The notes beneath the pieces are model-generated. The model saw nothing but the letters and a program-made list of their open reading frames with translations, ran no database searches and was not told the DNA's origin. The position numbers and the translations under genes were made by a program. From CAZCWX01 sp964502465 (GTDB taxonomy: Bacteria; Desulfobacterota; Binatia; Bin18), in assembly GCA_964502465.1 (NCBI GenBank), contig CAZCWX010000142.1, positions 1-12,089 of the forward strand: a DNA stretch of 12,089 nt, given 5' to 3'. This document shows positions 1-6,148 of the stretch, one piece after another. The stretch's first letter is position 1. Each line of letters starts with the position of its first letter.

Positions 1-803
1 AACAACCAGAAAAAGCCGCCCAATATCACGCCAAATCGGTCAGCATCGCAATCGCACCCAACACCCAAGGTATAGCCGCCTTTGCGCAGGAGCGCCATCA
101 AATCTCCCAGATTTGCAGGCACCGGATCAGGACAGCCCCCACCCAGATACGCATCGCACCTCTCATGGAGGACCGAGCCCAAAGCGTCCCATTCCTGCAG
201 AAGTCGGTCAAGGAATCCGCTTGCCGTCCCCCACAATAAATCAACCGCAACAGTCACCCCTGCGTGCCGGATACTCTCTACGTCAATCAGTCGTTCGAGG
301 GCTTGACGATAGAACATACCGATTTCCTCATCGACCCATAACCCAGTTCTGCGAGCCTCTTCTTCAGTGAGGCGGGCAGTCTGGCCATCCGTCAACCGGG
401 CATTCACCTGCTGGGTGATATCACGAGCTGTTTCTGGCGACACTGGCCCGCCCCAAGCAGAGGAAAATTTGAGTCCATTCCAGTGATACGAATCCCGACA
501 GGCCGTGATATTGATCGCTCCATCAAGACGACGACGTAAGATCTCGAACGCAACGACTGGCGTAGGTAACGGCGTGGCTGACATAGTCACCTGGATGCCT
601 GCAGCTGTACAGACTTTAGCGGCGGTCTCGGCAAATTCCTGCCCAAGGAACCGAGTATCACGAGTAACCAATAGACGCGGAGCGGCAATGCGTTCGTTCG
701 CGAGATGATCGGTGATGGCACGCGACACCAGGGCCACTCGGTCATGGGTGAACTCGTCTGCCACTCGTGCTCGCCAACCAGCGGGGTCAAAGGTAATGGC
801 TGG
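1..803 (-). other. Phosphohexomutase (PGM/PMM-like) domain of the GlgA fusion, altered active site, partial
   Basis: Residues 499-765 of the fusion follow the alpha-D-phosphohexomutase fold in order: ITFDPAGWR at 501-509 (family GTSGWR), VTRDTRFLGQEFAE at 544-557 (family YDTRFLSEEFA), TPLPTPVV at 575-582, the phosphoserine loop, GGPVSPE at 616-622, a domain 2 strand VAVDLLWGTASG at 683-694, GGGCPDPVPANL at 719-730, and the metal loop DCDADRFG at 749-756. The phosphoserine loop, normally TASHNP, reads TACRDS at 598-603, so the catalytic Ser is Cys600 and the next His is Arg. The three metal-binding Asp remain, but Cys748 and Cys750 replace Thr and Gly around them. The sugar-binding and phosphate-binding loops (domains 3 and 4) lie beyond the window. 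A normal mutase would make glucose-1-phosphate, two steps before the GlgA reaction; this one probably cannot do so in the usual way. Confidence 0.88.
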
Positions 804-2297
804 CGCACCAGTTCCCTGACGCTGGGCAATGACCTGACGGTAGAGGCCCACATAGCGTGCAGCCGGACGTGCCCAGGAAAAATCCTGTGCTATGGCATTA
901 CGTACCACCTGCTGCCAGGTGTCTCGCTCGGCAAACACTCCTACTGCTTCTCTTACCGCAGCTACCACTGCTTCAGGTCTGGGTTCGTAAAACATGAACC
1001 CTGTCCCCTGCCCTGTCGCGGGGTCAAATGGCACCACCGTGTCTCGTAAACCACCTGTCGCTCTGACGATCGGGACGGTTCCGTACCGCAAACTATAAAA
1101 TTGGGTCAGACCGCAAGGCTCGTAGCGTGAGGGCATTAACAACATATCACTTCCTGCTTGAATCTGGTGGGCCAAAACCGTGTCAAAGCCGATCCGTACA
1201 CCAATACGGTCAGGATACAGTTGGGCGAGCCGGGTGAGGAGATCTTCATAGCGTGTCTCCCCAGAACCTAAGATGACAAACCGCACCTTCAGTGCAAGCA
1301 GCGAGTTAAATGCCGCGGTGAAGAGATCAATGCCCTTCTGATCTACCAGTCGGGAGATCAATCCAATGAGCGGTGTGGTTTGATCCTCAGGAAGCCCGTA
1401 GGTACGCAGCAGCGCAGTTTTGCATACGGCTTTGCCGCTCAGATCTTCTGCACTATAGCGTGCGGCCAAAAACGAGTCGGCCGCTGGGTCCCATACATCA
1501 TAGTCCGCTCCGTTTAAAACGCCAACCAAGGCACTGCGCCGGCTGCGCACAACACCGTCCAACCCAAAGCCAAACTCCGACGTACAGATCTCTTCGGCAT
1601 ACGTAGGGCTGACAGTGGTCAACAAATCCGCATACACTAACGCTGCTTTCATGCAGTTCATGAAGCCAAAGAATTCTATCCCATCAGACTGAAAGAGAGA
1701 GAACGGCAGACCCGTAAGAGGGAATGCCCAACTCGGGAATATCCCTTGGTAGGCAAAATTGTGAATCGTAAAAATGGTGGCGGCAGCCGACACTTGCGCA
1801 GGCAGCCCTGGGAGAACCCGCAAGTAGGCAGGGACGAGGGCGGTATGCCAGTCATGACAGTGAAAGATGTGTGGGAACCACCGGAGACGCTCCGTGAGCG
1901 CTAAGGCCGCTCGACAGAAAAAGACAAACCGTAAGGCGTTGTCTGGGTAGTCTCCTGATTCGTCTCCATACAGCCCTGGTCTGGCGAAGTAATCGTCCTG
2001 TTCAATGAAATAGACTGGGACTTGTTGGGACGACGCATCGTGCACCGGTAAATGCCCCTGCCACACTCGAGCCGTCCGGCTGCCGATAACCAGGGGCACG
2101 TGGAGATCGGCAAGGAGTTCGGTTAATGGGAACGCACCGTCACGAACCGTTTGGTACAATGGCATGACCACCCGCACCTCATGTCCCAACTGGGCGAGGA
2201 CTTTGGGCAGCGCCCCTGTGACGTCGCCGAGACCACCAGTGCGGGCAAACGGGGTGACTTCTGCAGTCACAAACAAGCTGCGTAAACCGTGTTCCAC
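1..2297 (-). CDS. glgA: Glycogen synthase (GT5) fused to a phosphoglucomutase-like domain; 3' end beyond the window
   Basis: The frame is open from GTG at 2297 to the left edge: 765 codons visible, no stop. Residues 1 to about 490 are a full-length ADP-glucose:glucan 4-alpha-glucosyltransferase, which extends glycogen chains in the cytoplasm. Visible GT5 landmarks are RTGGL at 19-23 (usually KTGGL, so the nucleotide-sugar-binding Lys is Arg), HCHDWH at 146-151, TIHNFAYQG at 177-185, SRLVDQKG at 315-322 (the Arg and Lys that hold the donor phosphates), and SRYEPCGLTQ at 390-399 with the conserved Glu. After a short linker (about 491-500) a second domain starts at FDPAGWR and matches alpha-D-phosphohexomutases to the window edge. 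An ordinary GlgA ends near residue 480-490, so this is a real fusion; no stop or frameshift lies between the parts. The start is set by a strong ribosome binding site. The gene is divergent from the mla operon. The GT5 call is near certain; the activity of the second half is doubtful. Confidence 0.95.
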   Translation of the reverse strand, partial: MEHGLRSLFVTAEVTPFARTGGLGDVTGALPKVLAQLGHEVRVVMPLYQTVRDGAFPLTELLADLHVPLVIGSRTARVWQGHLPVHDASSQQVPVYFIEQDDYFARPGLYGDESGDYPDNALRFVFFCRAALALTERLRWFPHIFHCHDWHTALVPAYLRVLPGLPAQVSAAATIFTIHNFAYQGIFPSWAFPLTGLPFSLFQSDGIEFFGFMNCMKAALVYADLLTTVSPTYAEEICTSEFGFGLDGVVRSRRSALVGVLNGADYDVWDPAADSFLAARYSAEDLSGKAVCKTALLRTYGLPEDQTTPLIGLISRLVDQKGIDLFTAAFNSLLALKVRFVILGSGETRYEDLLTRLAQLYPDRIGVRIGFDTVLAHQIQAGSDMLLMPSRYEPCGLTQFYSLRYGTVPIVRATGGLRDTVVPFDPATGQGTGFMFYEPRPEAVVAAVREAVGVFAERDTWQQVVRNAIAQDFSWARPAARYVGLYRQVIAQRQGTGAPAITFDPAGWRARVADEFTHDRVALVSRAITDHLANERIAAPRLLVTRDTRFLGQEFAETAAKVCTAAGIQVTMSATPLPTPVVAFEILRRRLDGAINITACRDSYHWNGLKFSSAWGGPVSPETARDITQQVNARLTDGQTARLTEEEARRTGLWVDEEIGMFYRQALERLIDVESIRHAGVTVAVDLLWGTASGFLDRLLQEWDALGSVLHERCDAYLGGGCPDPVPANLGDLMALLRKGGYTLGVGCDCDADRFGVILGGFFWL

Positions 2298-2304
2298 GTG
2301 ACGA

Positions 2305-2310
2305 TCCTCC
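2305..2310 (-). promoter_or_regulatory. Ribosome binding site of the glgA fusion
   Basis: On the minus strand GGAGGA (preceded by A residues, giving AAAGGAGG) lies 7 bases before the GTG at 2297. It decides the start: the protein then begins VEHGLRSLFVTAEVTPFARTGGL, the usual GT5 N-terminus with about 18 residues before the (K/R)TGGL motif. Confidence 0.8.
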
Positions 2311-2358
2311 TTTTTGCGCTCCGCCGGCGGTCCCTCTCATTTCATTTGTTGCAAATCT

Positions 2359-2387
2359 TTGATACAGCGCCTAGGGCAGGTAATCAA
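2359..2387 (-). promoter_or_regulatory. Candidate sigma70 promoter for glgA
   Basis: On the minus strand TTGATT (2387-2382) and TATCAA (2364-2359) are separated by exactly 17 bases; each matches 4 of 6 consensus positions. The start of transcription would fall near 2352, giving a leader of about 55 bases before the GTG. This is pattern matching only. Confidence 0.35.
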
Positions 2388-2390
2388 CGT

Positions 2391-2409
2391 TTTTCTCACG
2401 AGGAGAAAA
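2391..2409. repeat. Inverted repeat in the glgA-mlaE divergent region
   Basis: TTTTCTC (2391-2397) and GAGAAAA (2403-2409) form a perfect 7-base inverted repeat around ACGAG. It sits immediately upstream of the candidate -35 box of glgA, a usual place for an activator or repressor site. A second, similar element is at 2474-2487. Confidence 0.4.
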
Positions 2410-2473
2410 GAGAGCGCTTCAGTCATTGCTCCCTTGAGGAAGAAAGGCTCATGTGGTAGGTGTTTCGCCACTA

Positions 2474-2487
2474 TTTTTCAAGAAAAA
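2474..2487. repeat. Second short A/T inverted repeat in the divergent region
   Basis: TTTTTC (2474-2479) and GAAAAA (2482-2487) are inverted copies with two bases between them, about 90 bases before the mlaE start. The composition resembles the element at 2391-2409. Runs of this kind can arise by chance in a noncoding region, so an operator role is only possible. Confidence 0.3.
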
Positions 2488-2572
2488 CGGTAACAGTCCG
2501 AGGAAGAGACATCTGCGCTGACCGCGTTTCGACCATATTCCCCTCAACAGAGCGCAATCGGGAGAATACACG

Positions 2573-3343
2573 GTGTTCACATTAGCGCGCTACTGCGCGC
2601 GAACCACATATCGGATAGTAAGTGCCATGGGCCGTATGGGGATATTCTTAGGAGAAAGCCTCTTACAGATTTTTTCCCCTCCCTTACAAATAGCTCAACT
2701 GCTTCGTCGTATCCATTTTGTCGGTGCGCGCTCGCTCCTTCTTATTGTTTTTACCGGGGCCTTCACCGGTATGGTAGTTGCGTTCCAGGGTTATATTGCA
2801 CTCCGTCGTTTTGGTGGGGAAGCCTTTCTCGGCCCGGGGGTGGGACTGAGCTTGATTCGCGAGCTCGGACCCGTGCTGTCCGCTCTTATGATTACTGCCC
2901 GCGCCGGCTCTGCCCTTGCAGCAGAGCTGGGGATCATGCGCATTACTGAACAGATTGATGCTCTTGAAGTGATGGCCCTCAACCCTATCAAGTACCTTGT
3001 TGTGCCTATCTTTTTGGCGGCAGTTATTACCTTCCCGTTGCTCAATGGTATCTTTGTCGTTGTTGGTATCTATGGCGGCTATCTCGTGGGGGTGGAGCTC
3101 TTGGGCGTCAGTTCTGGCTCGTATTTTTCTCAGATGAGCGGCGCAGTGACTTCCGCAGATATCTGGAGTGGGTTATACAAATCCCTCTCCTTTGGGGTGA
3201 TCGTCGCCTGGGTGTGTTGTTTTAAGGGGTTTTATGCTCAGCGCGGCGCCGAAGGAGTGAGCCATGCCACTACCCAAGCAGTGGTGATGAGTTCGGTGTT
3301 CATCCTGGTATGGGATTATTTCCTCACTTCCGTCCTCTTCTAG
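2573..3343 (+). CDS. mlaE: MlaE: phospholipid ABC transporter permease
   Basis: This 256-residue inner-membrane protein is the permease of the Mla complex, which moves phospholipid between the inner membrane and the MlaD ring. It has the family's length and its diagnostic core: FTGMVVAFQ at 64-72, ELGPVLSALM at 97-106, ARAGSALAAELG at 109-120 and EQIDALEVMALNP at 126-138, followed by hydrophobic segments at about 140-180 and 205-255. An N-terminal amphipathic stretch (1-45) precedes the first membrane segment, as usual. The GTG start is supported by GGGAG at 2560-2564, 8 bases upstream. Its stop lies 8 bases before the preferred mlaF start, so the two are co-translated. It is the first gene of an operon divergent from glgA. 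MlaE-type permeases also serve other MCE systems, but the downstream genes point to Mla. Confidence 0.95.
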   Translation: MFTLARYCARTTYRIVSAMGRMGIFLGESLLQIFSPPLQIAQLLRRIHFVGARSLLLIVFTGAFTGMVVAFQGYIALRRFGGEAFLGPGVGLSLIRELGPVLSALMITARAGSALAAELGIMRITEQIDALEVMALNPIKYLVVPIFLAAVITFPLLNGIFVVVGIYGGYLVGVELLGVSSGSYFSQMSGAVTSADIWSGLYKSLSFGVIVAWVCCFKGFYAQRGAEGVSHATTQAVVMSSVFILVWDYFLTSVLF

Positions 3344-3351
3344 CCTCACCC

Positions 3352-4098
3352 ATGATTCGAGTCGTCAATCTCCATAAATCGTTTGGCAGCCAACGAGTGC
3401 TGACCGGGGTGAATCTGGAAATCCCGGACGGAGCAATCTACGCCATTATCGGGGGCAGCGGTGCAGGAAAGAGCTGTTTACTGAAACACGTGATCGGTTT
3501 ATTGCGGGCAGATAGAGGCGAGGTCTGGGTCGATGGAGAGAAGCTCAGCGCTTTACGCGGCCGGGCGCTCAACCGCGTGCGCGCGCGCTTCGGCATGCTC
3601 TTCCAGGGGGGAGCGCTGTTTGATTCGCTCTCGGTATATGACAACGTCGCGTTTCCCTTACGCGAGAAGACCCGCCTCAGTGAGCAGGACATTCGTGAGA
3701 AAGTCCATGAGCGTCTCGCTCAGGTCGGCCTACCTGGAGCTGATAAGAAATTCCCCTCAGAGCTTTCGGGAGGCATGCGCAAGCGTGCCGCGCTTGCGCG
3801 GGCGTTGGTCTCGGAACCGGAGATTTTGCTGTTTGACGAGCCAACGACCGGACTCGATCCGATCCGGGTCAACGCTATCCATCAACTGATCCTCGATCTC
3901 CATCGACTCCTCCACTTTACCGCGGTGGTGGTCAGCCATGAAATACCTGAGATCTTTTCTCTCGCCACCCATGTCGCTATGTTGCATAAGGGAGAGATCG
4001 TCGCGGCCGGTACCGCACTTGAGATGCAAGCTTCTACGAACCCCGTAGTACAGCAATTCATTAGTGGCCGGATCGATGGTCCAATTGAGATCAACTAA
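3352..4098 (+). CDS. mlaF: MlaF: phospholipid ABC transporter ATP-binding protein
   Basis: This 248-residue cytoplasmic ATPase drives the MlaE permease. All ABC motifs are intact: Walker A GGSGAGKS at 34-41, Q-loop Gln85 in MLFQGG, signature LSGGM at 138-142 followed by RKRAALARAL, Walker B ILLFDEP at 158-164, the D-loop at 167-170 (GLDP) and the switch His196 in VVSHE. LSGGMRKR, in place of the common LSGGQQQR, is typical of the MlaF/MKL branch. An in-frame ATG at 3310 would overlap mlaE and add 14 residues; ATG 3352 (MIRVVNLHKSF) fits family N-termini better, though neither has a clear ribosome binding site, which suggests translational coupling to mlaE. The stop at 4096-4098 lies one base before the mlaD start. 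Confidence 0.95.
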   Translation: MIRVVNLHKSFGSQRVLTGVNLEIPDGAIYAIIGGSGAGKSCLLKHVIGLLRADRGEVWVDGEKLSALRGRALNRVRARFGMLFQGGALFDSLSVYDNVAFPLREKTRLSEQDIREKVHERLAQVGLPGADKKFPSELSGGMRKRAALARALVSEPEILLFDEPTTGLDPIRVNAIHQLILDLHRLLHFTAVVVSHEIPEIFSLATHVAMLHKGEIVAAGTALEMQASTNPVVQQFISGRIDGPIEIN

Positions 4099-4099
4099 C

Positions 4100-4606
4100 A
4101 TGAAAAAAATTGACTGGGAACTGCTCGTCGGCCTCCTGATGTTATTCGGGCTCGTAGTCCTTGTCTATGCCTCGCTACGGCTTGGCCAGATTGACCTTGG
4201 GCAAGCTCGGGGCTACACCTTATATGCTGACTTCACGACCGCAGGTGGACTACAAAACGGGGCGGTCGTCGAATTAGCCGGAGTAGAGATCGGCCGGGTT
4301 CAGTCCGTCGGCCTGGAAGACTATCAAGCCAAGGTGACCATGAGGATTCGCAATGGGATCGCGCTTCCTAAAGACACACGGGCTGCGATTAAGACCAAAG
4401 GGCTGATTGGTGAGCGTTATGTGGAAATCACTCCGGGAACAGGCAATGGACACCTGCAGCCGGGCGAGCGGATTGCCAAGACGGAATCACCAGTGGATAT
4501 CAACGAGTTGATCTCGCAGTTTATCTTTGGCAACGTCGAGGGTGGAAAGCCACCAGGAGACACCCAAGCGGATGGAGCGAACCCTTGGGATTTGGACCTG
4601 GAGTGA
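4100..4606 (+). CDS. mlaD: MlaD: MCE-domain substrate-binding protein of the Mla transporter
   Basis: This 168-residue protein is anchored by one N-terminal membrane helix (about 9-26) and carries a single periplasmic MCE domain (about 38-113) that forms the hexameric lipid-passing ring on MlaE. Landmarks are ADFTTAGGLQNGAVVELAGV at 43-62, IGRV at 64-67, and IKTKGLIGERYVEITPG at 97-113. A tail with DINELISQFIFG at 133-144, probably a helix, ends the protein. Its length is normal for single-domain MlaD. An upstream in-frame ATG at 4064 lies inside mlaF and would spoil the short N-terminus before the membrane helix, so ATG 4100 (MKKIDWELLVG) is chosen. It is tightly packed after mlaF, with one base between them. 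Confidence 0.94.
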   Translation: MKKIDWELLVGLLMLFGLVVLVYASLRLGQIDLGQARGYTLYADFTTAGGLQNGAVVELAGVEIGRVQSVGLEDYQAKVTMRIRNGIALPKDTRAAIKTKGLIGERYVEITPGTGNGHLQPGERIAKTESPVDINELISQFIFGNVEGGKPPGDTQADGANPWDLDLE

Positions 4607-4748
4607 TCAGACAGGGAACATGGCGAGACGGACTACAGCAGCCAACTACGGAACCAGATTCTGAACCTGCTGGGCACCCTACGTCGTCAAAGTTCTCAAC
4701 GTTACTGACGATAAGAGAAGAAGAGACTACCTGGGAAGGAGAAAATCT
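4607..4748 (+). other. Spacer between mlaD and mlaA
   Basis: This 142-base spacer is the only sizeable gap inside the mla operon. It could hold a secondary promoter for mlaA-mlaC, but I find no convincing -35/-10 pair and no terminator hairpin. Its last part contains the mlaA ribosome binding site, AAGGAG at 4736-4741, 7 bases before the GTG start. Confidence 0.5.
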
Positions 4749-5474
4749 GTGTTTTTCAGACTTATTATCGCCACACTCTTGATAAACGCCTTCGGCTATG
4801 GACTTCATGCCCCACCCGTTTTGGCTCAACTCGGGGCCGAAGAAGCGGATATGGCTCCACCACCGGACCCTTTGGAACCGTTTAACCAGGCAATGTTTTC
4901 ATTTAACCTCAAGCTTGACGAGTATGCCTTGCGACCCGTTGCCACCGGCTATGCGACAGTTCTGCCGGTCGGGGCCCGCCGTGGCGTAGATCGGTTCTTC
5001 AGAAACCTTGGGATAGTCGAGCGTTTCGCCAACAATCTCTTTCAGTTGCGACTTATCGGTGCTGGCCAGGAGCTGAGTCGCTTTGCGATCAATACGACCT
5101 TAGGTGGGGTCGGATTCTTTGACGTAGCCGACAATTGGTTTGGGATCAAACCGAGTCCGGCTGACTTTGGTCAAACACTGTGGAAATACGGCATGACTTC
5201 AGGTCCCTACTTAGTGCTGCCGTTTTACGGCCCATCTACCATCCGCGATACCGTCGGAAAAGTCGCAGATAGTGCAATGAATCCGATGAACTATTTGCTG
5301 CCAACCTGGCAGGTGTTCGCGATTCGCGGCGGTACCACCGTTGCTGACGCAGTGAACTTTCGGTCGCTGAATCTGGAGCTATTTGAGGATGTGGACCGTT
5401 ATGCAGTCGATCTCTACGGTGCAGTGCAGGACGGATACCTGCAAGGGCGCGAAAGACAACTCAGGGAAGAATAG
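4749..5474 (+). CDS. mlaA: MlaA (VacJ): outer-membrane phospholipid-removing channel, without a lipobox
   Basis: This 241-residue protein matches MlaA/VacJ, the ring-like outer-membrane protein that takes phospholipids from the outer leaflet and hands them to MlaC. Family motifs are DPLEPFNQAMFSFN at 40-53, an LRPVATGY stretch at 61-68, FFRNLG at 83-88, FAINTTLGGVGFFDVA at 112-127, DFGQTLWKYGM at 139-149 and GPYLVLPFYGPSTIRD at 152-167. The N-terminus is a signal peptide (hydrophobic 3-18, likely cleavage after VLA at 24-26). There is no Cys in the first 40 residues, so the lipoprotein anchor of E. coli MlaA is absent. The GTG start is fixed by AAGGAG 7 bases upstream. It is followed at 22 bases by mlaC, its carrier partner. 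Confidence 0.94.
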   Translation: MFFRLIIATLLINAFGYGLHAPPVLAQLGAEEADMAPPPDPLEPFNQAMFSFNLKLDEYALRPVATGYATVLPVGARRGVDRFFRNLGIVERFANNLFQLRLIGAGQELSRFAINTTLGGVGFFDVADNWFGIKPSPADFGQTLWKYGMTSGPYLVLPFYGPSTIRDTVGKVADSAMNPMNYLLPTWQVFAIRGGTTVADAVNFRSLNLELFEDVDRYAVDLYGAVQDGYLQGRERQLREE

Positions 5475-5484
5475 TCATTGCAAA

Positions 5485-5490
5485 AAGGAG
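5485..5490 (+). promoter_or_regulatory. Ribosome binding site of mlaC
   Basis: AAGGAG lies 6 bases before GTG 5497. It rules out the longer in-frame ATG at 5383, which is inside mlaA and would put about 38 unrelated residues before an evident signal peptide. Confidence 0.8.
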
Positions 5491-5496
5491 AATCTT

Positions 5497-6132
5497 GTGG
5501 GACGCCTTCGCCTACTACTCTGGACCATAGGCTGTACCGGTGCTCTTGTCTGGTTATATCCAAATGCCTGGGCTGCGGACTCTCCTTTGGAGATCATTCG
5601 CCTTGGGGTCTCCCGCGCTATCGCCGTGCTCCAAGACCCCACGTACCAGAGGGCTGATCGTCGCCAAGAGCGTATTGATAAAGTGAGGGACACCGTTCTG
5701 CCACTTTTCGATACCCACGAAATTACGAAACGCACCCTGGGTATGCACTGGCGGGAGAGAACGGAGGAACAGCGAAAAGAATTTGTTGAGCTTTTTACCG
5801 AACTTGTGGAGAAAACGTATAGTGGCACCCTTGATCGCTACACAGCAGAGGTGCAGTTCTCTTACGATCAAGAACGCATCGAGGATAATTTTGCCGATGT
5901 AGACACCCGCATTTTTGACCCGGCTCAGCAGAAAAGCTTTTTGGTCACCTACAAATTGCACCAGGTTGAAGGAAAGTGGCTGATCTATGACATCGTCGCC
6001 GAAAACGTCAGTATGGTGCGTAACTACCGCAATCAGTTTAACCGTATTCTGAGCAGATCCTCCTACGAAGATCTGGTACAAACCATCCAAAACAAAGTGA
6101 AAGAGCTGTCAGCTTCACCTTCATCTTCGTAG
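5497..6132 (+). CDS. mlaC: MlaC: periplasmic phospholipid-binding carrier
   Basis: This 211-residue secreted protein is the soluble shuttle that carries phospholipid between MlaA at the outer membrane and MlaD at the inner membrane. A signal peptide (GRLRLLL then hydrophobic 10-22, likely cleavage after NAWA at 23-26) is followed by the MlaC/Ttg2D domain: a helical VRDTVLPLFDTHEITKRTLG region at 63-82, HWRERTEEQRKEFVELFTEL at 84-103, Y108 and YTAEVQFSY at 115-123, and the final strands KSFLVTYKL at 146-154 and WLIYDIVAENVSMVRNYRNQ at 161-180. The WLIYDI-VENVS-YR ending is characteristic of the family. The GTG start follows a good ribosome binding site. It is the last mla gene; mlaB is not present in the window. 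Confidence 0.94.
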   Translation: MGRLRLLLWTIGCTGALVWLYPNAWAADSPLEIIRLGVSRAIAVLQDPTYQRADRRQERIDKVRDTVLPLFDTHEITKRTLGMHWRERTEEQRKEFVELFTELVEKTYSGTLDRYTAEVQFSYDQERIEDNFADVDTRIFDPAQQKSFLVTYKLHQVEGKWLIYDIVAENVSMVRNYRNQFNRILSRSSYEDLVQTIQNKVKELSASPSSS

Positions 6133-6148
6133 AAAGCCGAGAAAATCC

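Noticed and set aside
82..370. Two plus-strand open frames near the left edge, and others between 505 and 1606.
   Set aside because: They lie opposite the continuous GlgA-phosphohexomutase frame, and their translations look random.
4607..4708. Open frame continuing 33 codons past the mlaD stop (amphipathic-looking tail), suggesting stop read-through or a truncated MlaD.
   Set aside because: MlaD already has normal length without it, and 33 sense codons after a stop occur often by chance.
5383..5496. Longer MlaC start at ATG 5383, overlapping mlaA.
   Set aside because: The extension would precede the signal peptide with about 38 unrelated residues; GTG 5497 has a strong ribosome binding site.
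5554..6090. A 178-codon minus-strand open frame opposite mlaC.
   Set aside because: It is antisense to a well-matched MlaC, with no ribosome binding site or recognisable domain.
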